A stretch of 64,000 nucleotides of DNA. Source: Malachius bipustulatus (Eukaryota; Arthropoda; Insecta; Coleoptera; Melyridae). Where the stretch lies: NCBI GenBank assembly GCA_910589415.1, contig OU342630.1, positions 71,420,186 through 71,484,185 of the forward strand, given 5' to 3'. The translations under genes were made by a program, and so were the position numbers. The notes under the pieces were generated by a model that saw only the letters and a program-made list of their open reading frames with translations, was not told where the DNA came from and did not search any database. Positions 37,248-50,194 of the stretch are shown piece after piece (position 1 is the first letter of the stretch; every line of letters starts with the position of its first letter).

Positions 37248-40200
37248 AGAAAAGAAAAAAAGTAGATACCCATTATGGTGGCAAATTTAAATTTTGGCCT
37301 TCGTTGAGAATGATTTTATGTAAAGTCTATTTTCAATTGCAATTGGTTACTAGGATTTGTAACTTTTTTTTTATTAGGTTATATCGATTTTGTTTGGGTA
37401 TTTTCTCTTTTTTTTTCTAGCTATTAGGATTATTAAGTAGCAGCTTGAAAAATTTCCGTTTCTATTTAAAAAAATGTGCCGACGTCAGACCTTTGTTTTT
37501 TTTTCCAGGAAAAATTAATTTCACTTTATTATTTGCACACCATTAATTTCATTCCATATCCATAAGCCATAATGAATAATCGGATGATTCCCAGGAGAGA
37601 AGTAATAATTTCAGGAATTTCAAGTAATTCAGGCAGTAATTTTCTTAATAATGAAAGAAGCATTTCATTTCACAATGCGGGTTTTAGACTTATTATTAAA
37701 AATATTTTCCTCCAGGCTTTTGTAACTTGTGTTGTGTGCGTGAAGCACAATGGGTTATTATTTACCTTTTGAGGAATTTATATTTCACGAATTGGGGGAG
37801 GGATTATGTGAATTAATTTATGCAGGGAATTCTCAAATTTATATTATTCTAAACGCATTTATTAAATAAATATTATTTAAATCCAACAAGACGAGCCCTT
37901 GCAGTACAGAAAAATAGAAAATAAAAATAAAGTAAAATCTAAATGATGTAAAATGGGCATTCTATTTGGTATTTTGATGAAGCGTTTTAATGAATAGGGG
38001 CCCAAGAGTTAGACCTGCTTCTCTTTAATTACGCCAAATGTTGAGTGCGCTTGGTAAAATATGCGAGGTTTCCTTCGTAATTGCCATGCAATGATTAAAA
38101 TACGCTACTGGAATTGCGCATCAACTTGCTTCCGTATAGAATACCTAGGCACTTTGTGAATACAAAATATGAATAATAAAACGACTATCCGTTATCAACA
38201 AAACTTCCAGTAACATCATCTTAATTAGGCACACACACCTTTGAAACAAACCCTTTATAGAACTTTTTCTGACTTCGTTCCGATTATTATTATTTTTTTT
38301 TGGCTTGGGTAGGTACTTTTTGTCTAACCGAACTAATATAAGTATATGAGTAAGTTTCAACAAAAAATACGGTAAAAGCTCGATTTTTATACAATTTACA
38401 ATTATTTATTTCAACGATTTATGAATCAAAATTGCTAATTTCTTCACCACGAGCCCCTATAATTATTGTACTGAAAAATATTAAAATTTCAACAAAGAAA
38501 AATATTGGCGGATTAACAGATTCACGTTAACACACGTTTCATCTCTGGGCCCTTCGCCCTTTTCCACAAAATAGAAAAAAAAGCTTTTTCGTTTTTTTTC
38601 CGTCATCACTTTAAAAATTCAGAGGTGCTTTATTTTATTTTCACCTATTATAGCTGTAAAGCTTCGTCATCGTCCTTTTTCTAGCAAAGTATTTTTTTTA
38701 CACAAGAGGAATATTTTTATTCTAAGTTTATTTTCCCGAAAGTTGGGATAAAAAGAAAAGTGGAGAATATTAAACCGTGCAGCTCCTTCTGAAAAATTCG
38801 CCCATAATAGTTGTTGATTGCATGTTACAAGGTTTCGTCTATCTTTCTGCCTCCCTTGTTTTGTTAATAAAATCAGGTAATTTCACATTGCCGCTTTTCT
38901 TCACGTTGAAAGCAATAAGGGTGATTCCATGTAAAATCGATTGCTGACATGAAGCAAAACATCAGTTCACTGCTTTTGATCAGACTCCTAAAGATTCAAG
39001 ACCTTGTTACCTATTGTAATCCGATTAGGAGTCACGGATATTATAGGAAGTTTTTTTGTTTATCACACTGGGTGCGATTCTTTATCCCACTTCTGTGGTC
39101 GAAAAGGGTTTGAAAAGAAAACTCTACATACTTTTATGGATTTATTTTCTAGGTATTATAATAACAGGTATATTTATTACATGATATAAACTACTACATA
39201 CATGATTGTGAATAATAATTATAACGAGAGAACTGTTTTGGTAAACCCACTTGCAGTAGTAGTTACCAAAAACTTGCAGTGTGTCGATGTGTTAATTACA
39301 GTTGTTCGAAACTCTGCTATGACTTTGAGTTACCGGAGTAATTTATTTAAGGTAATAACACGTCTCAATTATTCATATTATGTCCCTGGGCGAACAGTAA
39401 TTACTTTATGTATGTGTTAGTGTGTGTGTAACGTGACAGTTAGAGCGAACACACGAAGAGATGAATTGCCGCTCGACAAGGTCCGACGTGCCCTGCCAGA
39501 TCGTCCTTTGTTTTCAGACCGATGCCGGATCCGGTGAATTTTTAATCGTCCCTGTTGATTATTTCGCTGCTCCTGGCTCGGCTCGGGTAATCGGTGAAAA
39601 GCGGGAGAGACGCTGGATGACCGGGAGTGCGACTGCGCCGACCGACCGGCACCCCTTTTCCTCGGCTCGGCTTCCTGCCCCGTGGCTTCGTGCTCATGTA
39701 AATCTGGATGGATTCTGGAATGCCAGTCACAGTCTCCCTGGCAACCTGAACCTGCATCTCCGTGTCTAGTGCCCTCGACTCTCGACTGGAGTGTGGAAAT
39801 TACTCGGCACAGTTAATATGCATGATATGAACTAAAACTCCTTTCCTTTCTTCTGTCGAACAATGGGACAGTAGGGTTGTTGTGGAAATAATAATGGAGA
39901 TTCTCTTTTAAACGAGATATATGTTACGGTAATACCATTCTTTTCGCGACAGGTATTACCTACGTGAGTCATCTAATATACGGGAGTACCTTGACGTTTA
40001 TGTCATTAAACAGGATTCACTCTGTCTTTGTCGCTTTAAATTATTTTAGTTTAATAATTTCAGCTTGTTGTGAACAAATTATTTACGTCCCTATATACTC
40101 GTACATGGTTGCTTTTCAGAAATATCAAGTTACATACAGTCCGATTATTATAGGAAGGCGAATAAGTTCTTACTGCGCAAAAAGGTTGGTTACCGTCTAC

Positions 40201-40984
40201 AATTCCATAAATATTTGTCGTTCAATAACAACAATGTTAGTCAGTGTCCATGTTACAAAAACAACCAACCAGATAAGGCTGATAAGAGTATCTCCGCCGT
40301 TCATCGAACGTGTAAATTGTTAGTGGTGGTGAACAAAGATCGCAAGATGCGCAGTTCACGCCTATCATCTCGCCTTCTTATAAAAATTGAACAGTATGAC
40401 AGTATCTGTCAAGTGTGACTAACTACATAGTACCCATGATACAATGACATAAAGAGATATGATACTATGCGACCTTATTTTTGTCAAGGCGTCGCAATGA
40501 CGTCATCGGGTCTCACCGGCGCGGGAAATTTGAATTGGCATTGACTTGTGCAATGTCCAGGGAAGAATTCTTCCGGTTTTCTTCAAGTGCCTTTTAAATT
40601 GTAACTACCTACATACGCTCATTAATGCAGTTTATATGAAGTATCAATCATAATTTAAGGATTAAATCTGATAAGTATCTGTCCAATTATTATTATACAA
40701 ATAAAGAATGTAAACTTATCTTTCTTGATTTGCCGACTCATTTATTAAGATTTTGTTAACCATAACAGAAAGATTTCGATTTACTTGTTCTCGATTTTTT
40801 GAAAGAGATTCTGAAGATTTTTTCTGTAGACTTTCTGTTGGAATTGTTCCAGAATTAATCTGCCGGCATCTCTTCACCGTATATCCTAACAAAGTTCAAT
40901 GCAATTTGTCAAAAAAAAGTGACAGTTAGAGATCTGGTGACGTCATAAAACGATTTATAGTGCAACTCTTTTTTACGCAGTTAG
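37248..40984. other. Intron, no gene seen
   Basis: AT-rich, with one GC-rich patch at about 39460-39790 that lacks repeats and recognisable coding. A TAATAATTAT-type simple sequence is common. Confidence 0.45.
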
Positions 40985-41385
40985 CAACGGCTTTTTTCCT
41001 TTTCTCAAATACGCAAGTTGTGCCGTAATGTGCACGGTTTGCTGCCGTATGCCATAGAAATAATTTTTTATCAATTTTTGAATGGCATCACAGCCGGGGC
41101 ACATAACGACTCAACTTGCGTTTTTAAGAGAAAATTAAAAGGGAAACTAACTACCCATACTTGCGTTGAAAAACCCCATAAAAATATCTAATTTGCAACT
41201 TTTCTCTATGTCACGTGGCATCATAATAGGAGCACATTACGGCACAATTTGGGCGTACGAGAAAAGAAAAATCCGCTGATAACTTCGTAGAAAAAATCTT
41301 TTTTTTTGCCTAAAAAAATCGCCTAATTTACAAAAATAACTTACCTCTCTACGGCAGATGGCATCACAACAGGAGCACATAACAC
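40985..41385. repeat. Imperfect tandem and inverted repeat array
   Basis: The words GGCATCAC, AGGAGCACATAAC and related forms recur near 41082, 41218 and 41361, giving a period of about 140 bp. CGCAAGTTGTGCCGTAATGTGC near 41013 has an inverted partner near 41232 (GCACATTACGGCACAATTTG). The copies are older and more diverged than those at 36.5 kb. Confidence 0.6.
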
Positions 41386-44087
41386 AAATTAAAAAAAATC
41401 TGCATTAACTTAAAAGTCGTGACTGAAACCCTTTGACAAAAATATCATATTTATTAGGAAGTATTGTAAATAATGGACGCGAAAATGGAGCAATATTAAT
41501 AAAAAAAAATTAAAAACTATTCCACGGCTTTGTCAATAGATGACTTTCTTTTCAAGGGTAAGCACAGGATATGCCATCAAAAGATGGATACCTATGTGAG
41601 AAAAAAGTTTCAAAAAATTTGAATTATTCACCAATTTTAGCTCGAAATCAATGAACATTTTTACGATCCCTGATGAAATGCCTCACGTGAAACATTTTTA
41701 TTTGAACATTTCTATTGAAACATAATAATGGTAAGATGACAAATAATTGATACTAGATGACAAAGAACACATACCAGCAGTCCCGCATATTTCGTTCGGC
41801 AAATTTTCTATATGTACTTTTTTTCTTGTAAAGCATATAGCTAAAAAAAATTGAATTACCTTTAAAAGCACATTAAATCCATTTTTTGCCCTATAAACCC
41901 TTAAAAAGGAAAGTCACAAGTTGTGAATTACCATGATTGTATTATGTTGTAAATTAAATGTTTTTGTATTCCCTAAACACTCTAAAATGAATAAAAAAAT
42001 TCAAAGAACGATAAATTTATTAAAGCAAAAAAATGTTTTATTCGGTAACGGTTTTTTCGGTTCTTAATAATCAAACTCCCGTGTAAAATCGATCAAACGT
42101 GTGCGAAAGAGTATATACAAGCCGACAAGGGCAAGAAGTGCTATATTAAACCCGGATATACACATTCTCATTAATAAACATATTTTTTGCGTCCAAAATT
42201 GTAAAGAATCCAGTGGAAAAGAGGGTTTATTATAATTTAAATCAACTGTTGCACTATCTATAGGAGTAGGAATGTTATGTTTATATTGAAATTATTTTTG
42301 AATTTTTCATTGTAAATTTTCACAATTTTTCCTTTGATTTTTTTATATTTCATTAAGTAAAACGCGCTTTTATGTGATTATTTATAAACTACTCTCCAGA
42401 ACTAAAAGTATATTTGATATTACCGAATCAAAGACGGGAACTTTTTGCTGAAGTCTTTATTCAATCTGCTCTTGTTTGTGTGTTTGCGTGTGCCTGTCGC
42501 CAGGTCAGGACATCAGAGGGAAACTTCAAAAGCAATACAAAGTTCCCATCATGCCGGCGTCTGTGTGTTTCTGATTTATAGATTAAACATGTACGATTTT
42601 ATTACGAAAAATTTGATTTAGGACATTACGAATCTAATGTGCCGTAACTTTTGTTCTCTCTTTGAGGGAAAAACAAACAGGTTGTCGAAAATAGATGTAT
42701 ATGCTGAAATACGAAACTTTCGCTTCTGTCTTCCCACAAAGCTAAACTAAGACCTCGGTAATTAATTCACTGTTTCTTTCTGAACTTGAAAGGCTTTCTA
42801 GAAATTATGAAGTTCTGAAATTTTAATTCGGGGGAAAAGTTCATAATAACGATGACTGATGATGTTATTATTGATAAAATTTATCAAACATCTGAGGCCC
42901 AACTGTTCAAATTCTGAATTATATTTTTATTTTAGTGTGCTTTTAATATCGAGTTTGCTTTAGATGACTAATAATAATTTGTGACAAAATATTTTTTACC
43001 TTTTTTTCGGAACACTTATTTTAAGTAGAATAAATGATACAAATACGTTGCTTGTATTTTTTTCATTTTGATAAATTTTATAGGTGTGGACACGATGTAA
43101 GATACCTATATATAAGGTGTACGAACGAGAGGTCTACGCGCGGGAACACATCGTCACGTTACCCCAGTTATGTTGTTGCACTCGGTTCATCGTATCAGCT
43201 TCCACAATTAGACACAACACAGTTTCTACCCATTTTTGCTAATCACTTATTTAGAAAAAAAGTAGCATGACATCCTGATAGTGGTAATTTGCACGTATAA
43301 GAGCAAGAAGTCAGATCGCAGCTGGCGTGACTCCCCTTTTTGGTATCTCCCCCAAAATAAGTTACCACTGATCATGAGTCCAAATATGGATAAAGGAGGA
43401 GGACTGTGCTTATGATGTTCTCAGACCCGAACATAGTGGCGGCAGATGGTCCAACTCCGGCCTTTTAGAGAATACGCACGCCTGCGTTTTGACAACATTT
43501 AATTGAACCAAGTTATCAGAGACCCAATGTACAATAGCCATGCACTTGGGTCAGACCTGATGCTGTACACGCTATGTTGTCTGCTGGTAGGGATTAAGAA
43601 AAGTCCTTGGTATTGACTGTCAAAATATATGACATAAAAATATAATTGATAATTTTGGCTTTCAGAATGAAACTAATTTAGCCGTAGGCAGTTTTTATAA
43701 TAAGCCCACAAATAATTACAATATGGGCAGGACTGAAACCCACGCAGTGGAAGTTACCTCTCGGCCACGGTGTAAGATTTTAACACCGTACTCTCGACTA
43801 ACGCCTTTGTCATCTTTCCCTGGTCGATACTCGTATATAGACTTAAAGACACTGAAGTACCGATACCGAATGCTATTGCTCCGAATGAATGTCTCTGAAA
43901 CCAAATCTCATATGATATGGTTTATAAAAATCTGCACAAATTATCAACTTAAAAAAATAGGTACTTATAAGCTACAGTTCGATTAAAAATAGAACAACTG
44001 GCAGTAAAATGCATTTCTGAATATTGATAAGTCCTACGAGTATCATATACCTATAAGGTAATATAAATTCCATTAAAATAAAAAAAA
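41386..44087. other. Intron, no gene seen
   Basis: AT-rich sequence left of the BEL element. No repeat family or coding motif was recognised. The 43100-43580 part is more mixed in base composition. Confidence 0.45.
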
Positions 44088-44092
44088 ATGTT

Positions 44093-44339
44093 TGTAGAGT
44101 TTCAGATAACAATTTTCGAGTTAACTCATGGGTTTTATGCATGCAGAGAAACTATAGCTTTCTTATAACGATTTTAATTGATAGCAAAGTATTTTGCGTC
44201 TTCTCCGTCACGCATCATGGAATCAACTGGCATTTATTTTTATTTATAAAACTGTCATCAGTAGTTAATCTATTGTTTCGTAGGTACGTTCAGGAGGACG
44301 CGATTACATATAAAGTTTAACATTACATAAATTCGAACA
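44093..44339 (-). repeat. 3' LTR of the BEL/Pao element
   Basis: 247 bp, identical by eye to the 5' LTR. It should supply 3'-end processing of the element RNA. The left flank ATGTT at 44088-44092 is the target duplication. The ORF stops 177 bp before it. Confidence 0.96.
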
Positions 44340-44353
44340 TATTGCCCGCCTTG
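44340..44353 (-). other. Polypurine tract of the BEL/Pao element
   Basis: On the element strand AAGGCGGGCAATA directly precedes the 3' LTR. It is purine-rich, though not pure, and sits where plus-strand DNA priming should start. Confidence 0.6.
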
Positions 44354-44516
44354 AAATCTCATTAAGAGTTTCAACTTAAATACATTTTTGTACATATAGA
44401 TACATGCAGGCACAGTAATAAATTATTTCATATTTCCTAATAAATTAAAACAAAACAGTGTTAACAGTATAAATGAAAGATTATAACAAGTTTCTAGATT
44501 GAATAAAATTATTTCT

Positions 44517-47500
44517 TTACTCATTGTCCTCAATAGGTAACACACACACTTTAACGACAGGTCTCTTAAGTTCCCCATGGGAACATTTCACTGTCACTAC
44601 TCTGATTACATCATCTTTTCCAGGATGAATCTGACTTATACGACCCAGTAACCAACGAGAGGGAGGTATGTTGTCTTCTTTGATGAGTACCACTTGTCCT
44701 ACTTTTAGATTTGAAACACCTTTTTGCTTCCATTTTGAACGTTGTTGAAGTTCATGTATGTATTCCTTCGACCATTGTCGCCAAAAAGTTTGTATCACAT
44801 GTTGTAGGTGTTCAAGTCGACTTAAGCGGTTGACGGGTAGATCAACAAAATTTGGTTCAGGCATATGGGAATAAGATCGTCCGACGAGGAAATGGGATGG
44901 AGTCAACGCTTCAATATCGTTTGCATCGTTTGATAAGGCTGTCAGAGGCCGCGAATTCAAGATTGATTCAATTTGATAGAGAATGGTACAAAAATCTTCA
45001 TATACTAGCGGTAATTTTGATAATACTCGCTTCAGATGATTTTTTGTGCTTTTAACGCCTGCCTCCCATAGACCTCCAAAGTGAGGAGCATTTGGTGGAA
45101 TAAAATGCCATTGAATACTTTCATCTGACATTATGTCAATAATGGATGAATTATATGTTTTCAAAAACTTTCCTAAATGTGACATTTCATTGCGAGCGCC
45201 CACAAAGTTTGTTCCGTTGTCACTGTAAATATGAGACGGCCTGCCTCTGCGTGCAATGAAACGTCTAAGAGCAGCAATGAATGATTCTGTGTTTAAACTA
45301 GTTACTAATTCTAAGTGGATCGCCTTTGTAGCCATACATATAAACAGACATATGTAACCTTTGGTAATTTGTCCACCTCTACCTGTTTTACTCTTGAGGA
45401 GAAAAGGTCCAGAATAATCCACTCCCGTTGAATAAAATGGATACATGATTGCAGTTCGCGCTGATGGCAAATTTCCCATTATTGATTCACAGGGTTTTGC
45501 TCTAAATCTAAAACATTTCACACATTTTCTAACTATGTTTTTTGTTACATTTTTGCCATTTATAGGCCAATACCGTTCTCTAATAGAATTTAGCAATAGC
45601 TTTGGTCCAGCATGAGCTAATTTTCTGTGTTCTGATTCTAATAATAAATTAGTGAAGTGATGCTTTGGAAGCAAGATTTGATGTCTTTTGTCGAAATTAA
45701 AATTTGAGAGCTGTAATCTGCCTCCTACTCGCATAATATTATTTTCATCTAGAAATGGAGACAAACACAACAATTTGGATTTGGAAGGTAATTCACTTCT
45801 TCTTGTTAGGCATTCAAATTCCTTACTAAAACATTGTTTTTGAATCATTCGAATTAAAGTTTTAGTAGCATATTTTATCTCTCCAACAGTAAGAGAACCA
45901 CATTCTCTTAATTCTTTTGATAACAGACTATTGTTTTTAAAACGAATGCACATTGCAGTGATCCTGATTAATTTACGTAATGACGAGTATTTTTCAATTG
46001 CAAACGATGTAGAGGTAATGCAGCTGATAAATGTGGCACACTCTTTTCGTTCCTCTGTAATTTGTATTGATTTCAGATTGCAATTGGAAAATTTCCATTG
46101 ATCTTTTGTATTTTTGAGCCAATGTGGTCTGTTCAAAAATACTTTCAAAACTTCTAACTGATTAGGATATATTCCTCTAGATATGATATCTGCTGCATTA
46201 TCTAAAGAATTAACATGATTCCATTGACTGATTTCACTAAGGCTTTGAATTTCTGAAATACGATTTGCAACGTAAGTTTTCCACCTGCTTGAAGGGGAAT
46301 TAATCCAACAAAGGACTATTTTTGAATCACACCAATAGTACTTAGCAGTTAATGGCAATTTTAATATAAATTCAAATTTTTCAACTAACTGTGCAGAGAG
46401 AACTGCAGCGCATAGTTCTAGTCTTGGTAAGGTTATTTTTTTTAATGGAGCTACTCTGCTTTTAGCTGCTAAGAGATGTACTTCTACTTCGTCATTGGCA
46501 TTTACAGATCTAATATAAATACATGCACCATACGCTATCTCAGACGCATCAGAGAAAGCATGCATTTCAATTTGTATTGGATTATCAATAAGCACTCTTC
46601 TAGGTATTTTGATATCATTTATGTTTTTCAGATTATCTGTAAAATTCAACCATTTGGTTTGCATATCAATTGGAACGGACTCATCCCAATGCAGTTTCAT
46701 TTTCCAAATGGTTTGTATCAGAATTTTAGCGGTAACGACAATTGGGCCTATTAAACCCAATGGGTCATAAAGTTGTGCTGTTGTAGCCAAAATGGTACGT
46801 TTGGTAATATGTTTGTTTATTTTGATATTAGAAGAAAAATAACAAAACGTATCTTCATGGGGATTCCAGGAGACTCCTAGAGGTTTCTTGATTTTGTCTC
46901 CCAGAGGGATATTCTCTTCTGGTGTATATACTGGTTCAGAAATTTCATTTGAATTGCTAACAAATTTCCTTAAAGGAAAACCTGCCTTTTGAAGAACAAT
47001 TTTTAGATTATTTTTTATGTTGATTAACTCATCAATACTCTTTGCACCTGTTAAAACATCGTCAACATAAAAATCATGTTTTATAATTTCAGATATTTCT
47101 GGATATTGAATTTGATTGTCATAGGCAACTTGCATTAACGTTCGGATAGCTAAAAAAGGTGCAGATGTGGTACCGTATGTAACAGTATTCAATTCAAACC
47201 ACCTAAGGTTTTCATGAGGGTTGTTTCGCCATAAAATTCTCTGATATTGCCTATCTTCAGGATGAATCAATACCTGGCGGTACATTTTTTCTATATCTGC
47301 AGTCATGACAAAAGCATGTATTCGAAATCGCGAAATTATGGCAAATATATCATCCTGTATGGTTGGACCTTTACATTGGGCTTCATTGATAGAGAACCCA
47401 TCTGATGGTTTGCATGAGCCATTAAATACAACTCTCAATTTAGTTGTTTCCTTTTCCTCCTTTATAACTGGATGATGTGGTAAGAAAAATGATTTTTTGT

Positions 47501-49823
47501 CATCGCAATTTACTGCAGTCATATGACCTAACTCAATGTATTCTTGAATGAATCTGGAATATGAATCCTTTAAATTGCTATCTTTTGAAAATCGTTTTTC
47601 TAATGTGAGAAATTGTGATTCAGCAATTGGAAGAGAGTTGCCTATGTTTTTAAGTTTATTATCCTTAAAAGGTATTCGAACTTTGCATTTTTCGTTTTCT
47701 TTCTGTAAATTGTCCAAGAAATGATTTTCACAGAACTCTTCTTCTTGAGTGAATGGTTTTTTAGAGCTCAAAAATTCATCCACTTGCCAAAATCTTTCTA
47801 TACTTTTATTAAGTTCGTTCAGTGATAAACATGAAACACTCAAATTCGAACATGATTGAATGGCAAATGGACCAGACACCACCCAGCCCAAGCAGGTTTT
47901 TTGCAAAGTTGGCATACCAGGTTGCCTAATTTGTCCTATGCAGAGTAAGTCATAAAATAAATTTGCTCCAATCAGTAAGTCAATTGATTGCGATTTGTAA
48001 AAATATGGATCCGCCAATTTTATGTTTGGTGGAACTTTGAATGATTTAATGTTTATAGAGCAAATAGGTAAATTTGGCGATATTTCAGGTAGAATTAAAC
48101 ATGATATAGTGTATGAACAATCGTTTGTTCGAGATTTAATTGTAACATCTGCTTTTTGAGTAATTGTACATGCTCCCTGATTTATTCCACTGACATTAAT
48201 GTTTGCTGGCTTCTTTTTTAAGCCCAACAAAATGCAAGCTTTTTCAGTTATAAAATGTGACTGTGACCCTGAATCCAGCAGAACTCTTAAAGAAATATTT
48301 TCATTATTTAAATTAGGAACATCTACTATAGCTGTGGATAGTATTGTTTGTGAAGAAACATTCATTGCAGTGTTACTCATTAAAAGGGTTTGATTTTGAT
48401 TGCATTCAGTGGAAAAATCATTTGAATCATTTGTTGTAGTAGTACAATGAGAATGATTAGCATTAATAACATTAGGTTGATTAGACTTGAAAACATGTAA
48501 TGTACTGTGATGTTTCTTTTTGCATATTTTACAAGTCATTTCTGATTTACAATTTGACAAATAATGATTTTTCCTTAAGCAGTTTAAGCAAAGTTTAAGT
48601 TCTTTAGCTCTATTATTCCTTGCTATGGGATCTAGTTTGAGATACTGTTCGCAGTACTGAATATAATGATTCTGATTGCAATTAACACATGCATTAACTT
48701 GATTTATGGTAGCGAAAGATTTGACATTTTTGCTTGTTACCATGTGTTGACTTTTTGTTTGCTCGAATCCCTTTCTATGCGTTATTACTTCTAAGGTATT
48801 CTGTCTACAATTCAAAAATTCAAGAAAATCTTCAAAGCTGGGAATACTATTCGTGTTATTTGATTCATTATTGATTTTAGCTTCCCAATCTTTGATAGTT
48901 GACATATCAAGTTTGTTTAAAATAATAGGAATAAGTATGGCGTCCCACTTGTCTACGGGCTGACCAAGTGATTTTAGGCATTGTAAATGATTTTGGCTAG
49001 TATTTATTAGTTGCCTTAGAGTAATAGACGATTCACGTGACATCACAGGGATTTCTAAAAGAGCCTGTACATGATTATAAATGATTCTACGCTCATTGTT
49101 ATAGCGCTTATATAATGTTGACCAAGCTATTTCATAATTGAGATCAGTGGTATCAAGCGACCTTAAGAGACCAGCCGGTTCGCCCTTTAGTGACGCTCGC
49201 AAATATGTCATTTTTTGAACTCCAGTTAAGTCCGAATTGTTATGAATAATTGTAGTAAATGTATCATAAAATTCTCTCCACAAAGTAAAAGTACCATCAA
49301 AAGAAGGTAGATTTATGGTAGGCAGTTTAATTTTCTGATTAGACATTTGGCCTTGATGATTGTTTGTAAAATTTGACTGAGATTGAACATTTTCATTTGC
49401 TTGAGGCTGAACTTCATCAAAAATTAGTGATTGAAATTGACTGTTTGAATGTTCAGACTGGAATTGATTAATATTTTGTCTACTTATAGGTGTTTTTATA
49501 TTTGATATGCCATTAGATATAATTTCTTTAGCTATGGAAGTAATTTCATAAAATGAATCTTGGAAAATTTCTCTTTCAGACAAATTTTTCAGATAATTCT
49601 TTTCATCATCAAGCATTTCAATTTCAGTTTGAATAGCATTAAAACAGTCGCAAATTGGTTTAATATCATTCAGTCTTGTTTGCAAATTATTTAGTACTGA
49701 TTGAGTAATATCATCATCCGTTAAATTTAATAGTTTTCTTACAAAATTGCAAAATATTGTAAGTTGACCTTTGTACACATCTCTTTTTTTATCTAAATTT
49801 TTTATAGACTCTTCATTTGACAT
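44517..49823 (-). CDS. BEL/Pao gag-pol polyprotein, apparently intact
   Basis: This is a 1768-residue single ORF counted from the ATG at 49823. The frame is open ten codons further upstream but only from a TTG, so I prefer the ATG (MSNEESIKNL). Approximate domain positions: a coiled N-terminus, a DUF1759-type gag region at 170-320, three Cys/His knuckles at 379-391, 412-425 and 431-443, an aspartic protease with DSG at 517-519, a reverse transcriptase with YVDD at 919-922, a Pao A17-type region from 980, RNase H with acidic residues D1092, E1136, D1166 and D1212, an integrase HHCC zinc site (H1399, H1404, C1434, C1437), an integrase core D1469, D1535, E1587, and a DUF5641-like C-terminus at about 1680-1765. 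All catalytic residues I can check are present, with no stop or frameshift. The polyprotein would make particles and copy and insert the element's own RNA. The domain order is diagnostic of BEL/Pao. Confidence 0.96.
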   Translation of the reverse strand: MSNEESIKNLDKKRDVYKGQLTIFCNFVRKLLNLTDDDITQSVLNNLQTRLNDIKPICDCFNAIQTEIEMLDDEKNYLKNLSEREIFQDSFYEITSIAKEIISNGISNIKTPISRQNINQFQSEHSNSQFQSLIFDEVQPQANENVQSQSNFTNNHQGQMSNQKIKLPTINLPSFDGTFTLWREFYDTFTTIIHNNSDLTGVQKMTYLRASLKGEPAGLLRSLDTTDLNYEIAWSTLYKRYNNERRIIYNHVQALLEIPVMSRESSITLRQLINTSQNHLQCLKSLGQPVDKWDAILIPIILNKLDMSTIKDWEAKINNESNNTNSIPSFEDFLEFLNCRQNTLEVITHRKGFEQTKSQHMVTSKNVKSFATINQVNACVNCNQNHYIQYCEQYLKLDPIARNNRAKELKLCLNCLRKNHYLSNCKSEMTCKICKKKHHSTLHVFKSNQPNVINANHSHCTTTTNDSNDFSTECNQNQTLLMSNTAMNVSSQTILSTAIVDVPNLNNENISLRVLLDSGSQSHFITEKACILLGLKKKPANINVSGINQGACTITQKADVTIKSRTNDCSYTISCLILPEISPNLPICSINIKSFKVPPNIKLADPYFYKSQSIDLLIGANLFYDLLCIGQIRQPGMPTLQKTCLGWVVSGPFAIQSCSNLSVSCLSLNELNKSIERFWQVDEFLSSKKPFTQEEEFCENHFLDNLQKENEKCKVRIPFKDNKLKNIGNSLPIAESQFLTLEKRFSKDSNLKDSYSRFIQEYIELGHMTAVNCDDKKSFFLPHHPVIKEEKETTKLRVVFNGSCKPSDGFSINEAQCKGPTIQDDIFAIISRFRIHAFVMTADIEKMYRQVLIHPEDRQYQRILWRNNPHENLRWFELNTVTYGTTSAPFLAIRTLMQVAYDNQIQYPEISEIIKHDFYVDDVLTGAKSIDELINIKNNLKIVLQKAGFPLRKFVSNSNEISEPVYTPEENIPLGDKIKKPLGVSWNPHEDTFCYFSSNIKINKHITKRTILATTAQLYDPLGLIGPIVVTAKILIQTIWKMKLHWDESVPIDMQTKWLNFTDNLKNINDIKIPRRVLIDNPIQIEMHAFSDASEIAYGACIYIRSVNANDEVEVHLLAAKSRVAPLKKITLPRLELCAAVLSAQLVEKFEFILKLPLTAKYYWCDSKIVLCWINSPSSRWKTYVANRISEIQSLSEISQWNHVNSLDNAADIISRGIYPNQLEVLKVFLNRPHWLKNTKDQWKFSNCNLKSIQITEERKECATFISCITSTSFAIEKYSSLRKLIRITAMCIRFKNNSLLSKELRECGSLTVGEIKYATKTLIRMIQKQCFSKEFECLTRRSELPSKSKLLCLSPFLDENNIMRVGGRLQLSNFNFDKRHQILLPKHHFTNLLLESEHRKLAHAGPKLLLNSIRERYWPINGKNVTKNIVRKCVKCFRFRAKPCESIMGNLPSARTAIMYPFYSTGVDYSGPFLLKSKTGRGGQITKGYICLFICMATKAIHLELVTSLNTESFIAALRRFIARRGRPSHIYSDNGTNFVGARNEMSHLGKFLKTYNSSIIDIMSDESIQWHFIPPNAPHFGGLWEAGVKSTKNHLKRVLSKLPLVYEDFCTILYQIESILNSRPLTALSNDANDIEALTPSHFLVGRSYSHMPEPNFVDLPVNRLSRLEHLQHVIQTFWRQWSKEYIHELQQRSKWKQKGVSNLKVGQVVLIKEDNIPPSRWLLGRISQIHPGKDDVIRVVTVKCSHGELKRPVVKVCVLPIEDNE

Positions 49824-50173
49824 GATGTTGATTTTATGTAGCTTAGCTACCAATTTTTAGTTTTCAATTATTATTACCTTCGTAGGTATTGTTTTTGGAA
49901 AATTGACGCTTGAAAGCTAAATCAATGAAAGCAAACAATATATGATTGACACAGGATAAGGTTTGGATTAAATTAATAGGTAAATGGAATTTTCTTACAG
50001 GAACTTCCTTATGTACTCGTAGCTGTAGACTTAACTATAAAATTCGCAAAAGGTCTTTCCAGTTTCCAGTAGTCTTGATTGCCACCAATGATACGATCTG
50101 TATTTACTTGATTCTGTAATCTGACAATTCTGATTTAGCTTGAGATTGATTCTTTTCTTGATTTATTTTTCTT
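49824..50173 (-). other. Leader of the BEL/Pao element
   Basis: About 350 bp of untranslated leader between primer-binding site and ATG. It is AT-rich, with a stop codon upstream in the gag frame. A packaging signal would be expected here, but I see no recognisable motif. Confidence 0.7.
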
Positions 50174-50191
50174 CTCCTGTTCGAAGGACCA
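50174..50191 (-). other. Primer-binding site of the BEL/Pao element
   Basis: On the element strand this reads TGGTCCTTCGAACAGGAG, starting three bases inside the 5' LTR. It begins with the TGG that pairs with a tRNA 3' CCA end and holds TTCGAA, as in a T-loop. Position and form fit a tRNA-primed start of reverse transcription. I cannot name the tRNA. Confidence 0.8.
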
Positions 50192-50194
50192 AAA

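Noticed and set aside
49824..49853. Ten extra N-terminal codons of gag-pol
   Set aside because: That start is TTG; the first ATG is at 49823.
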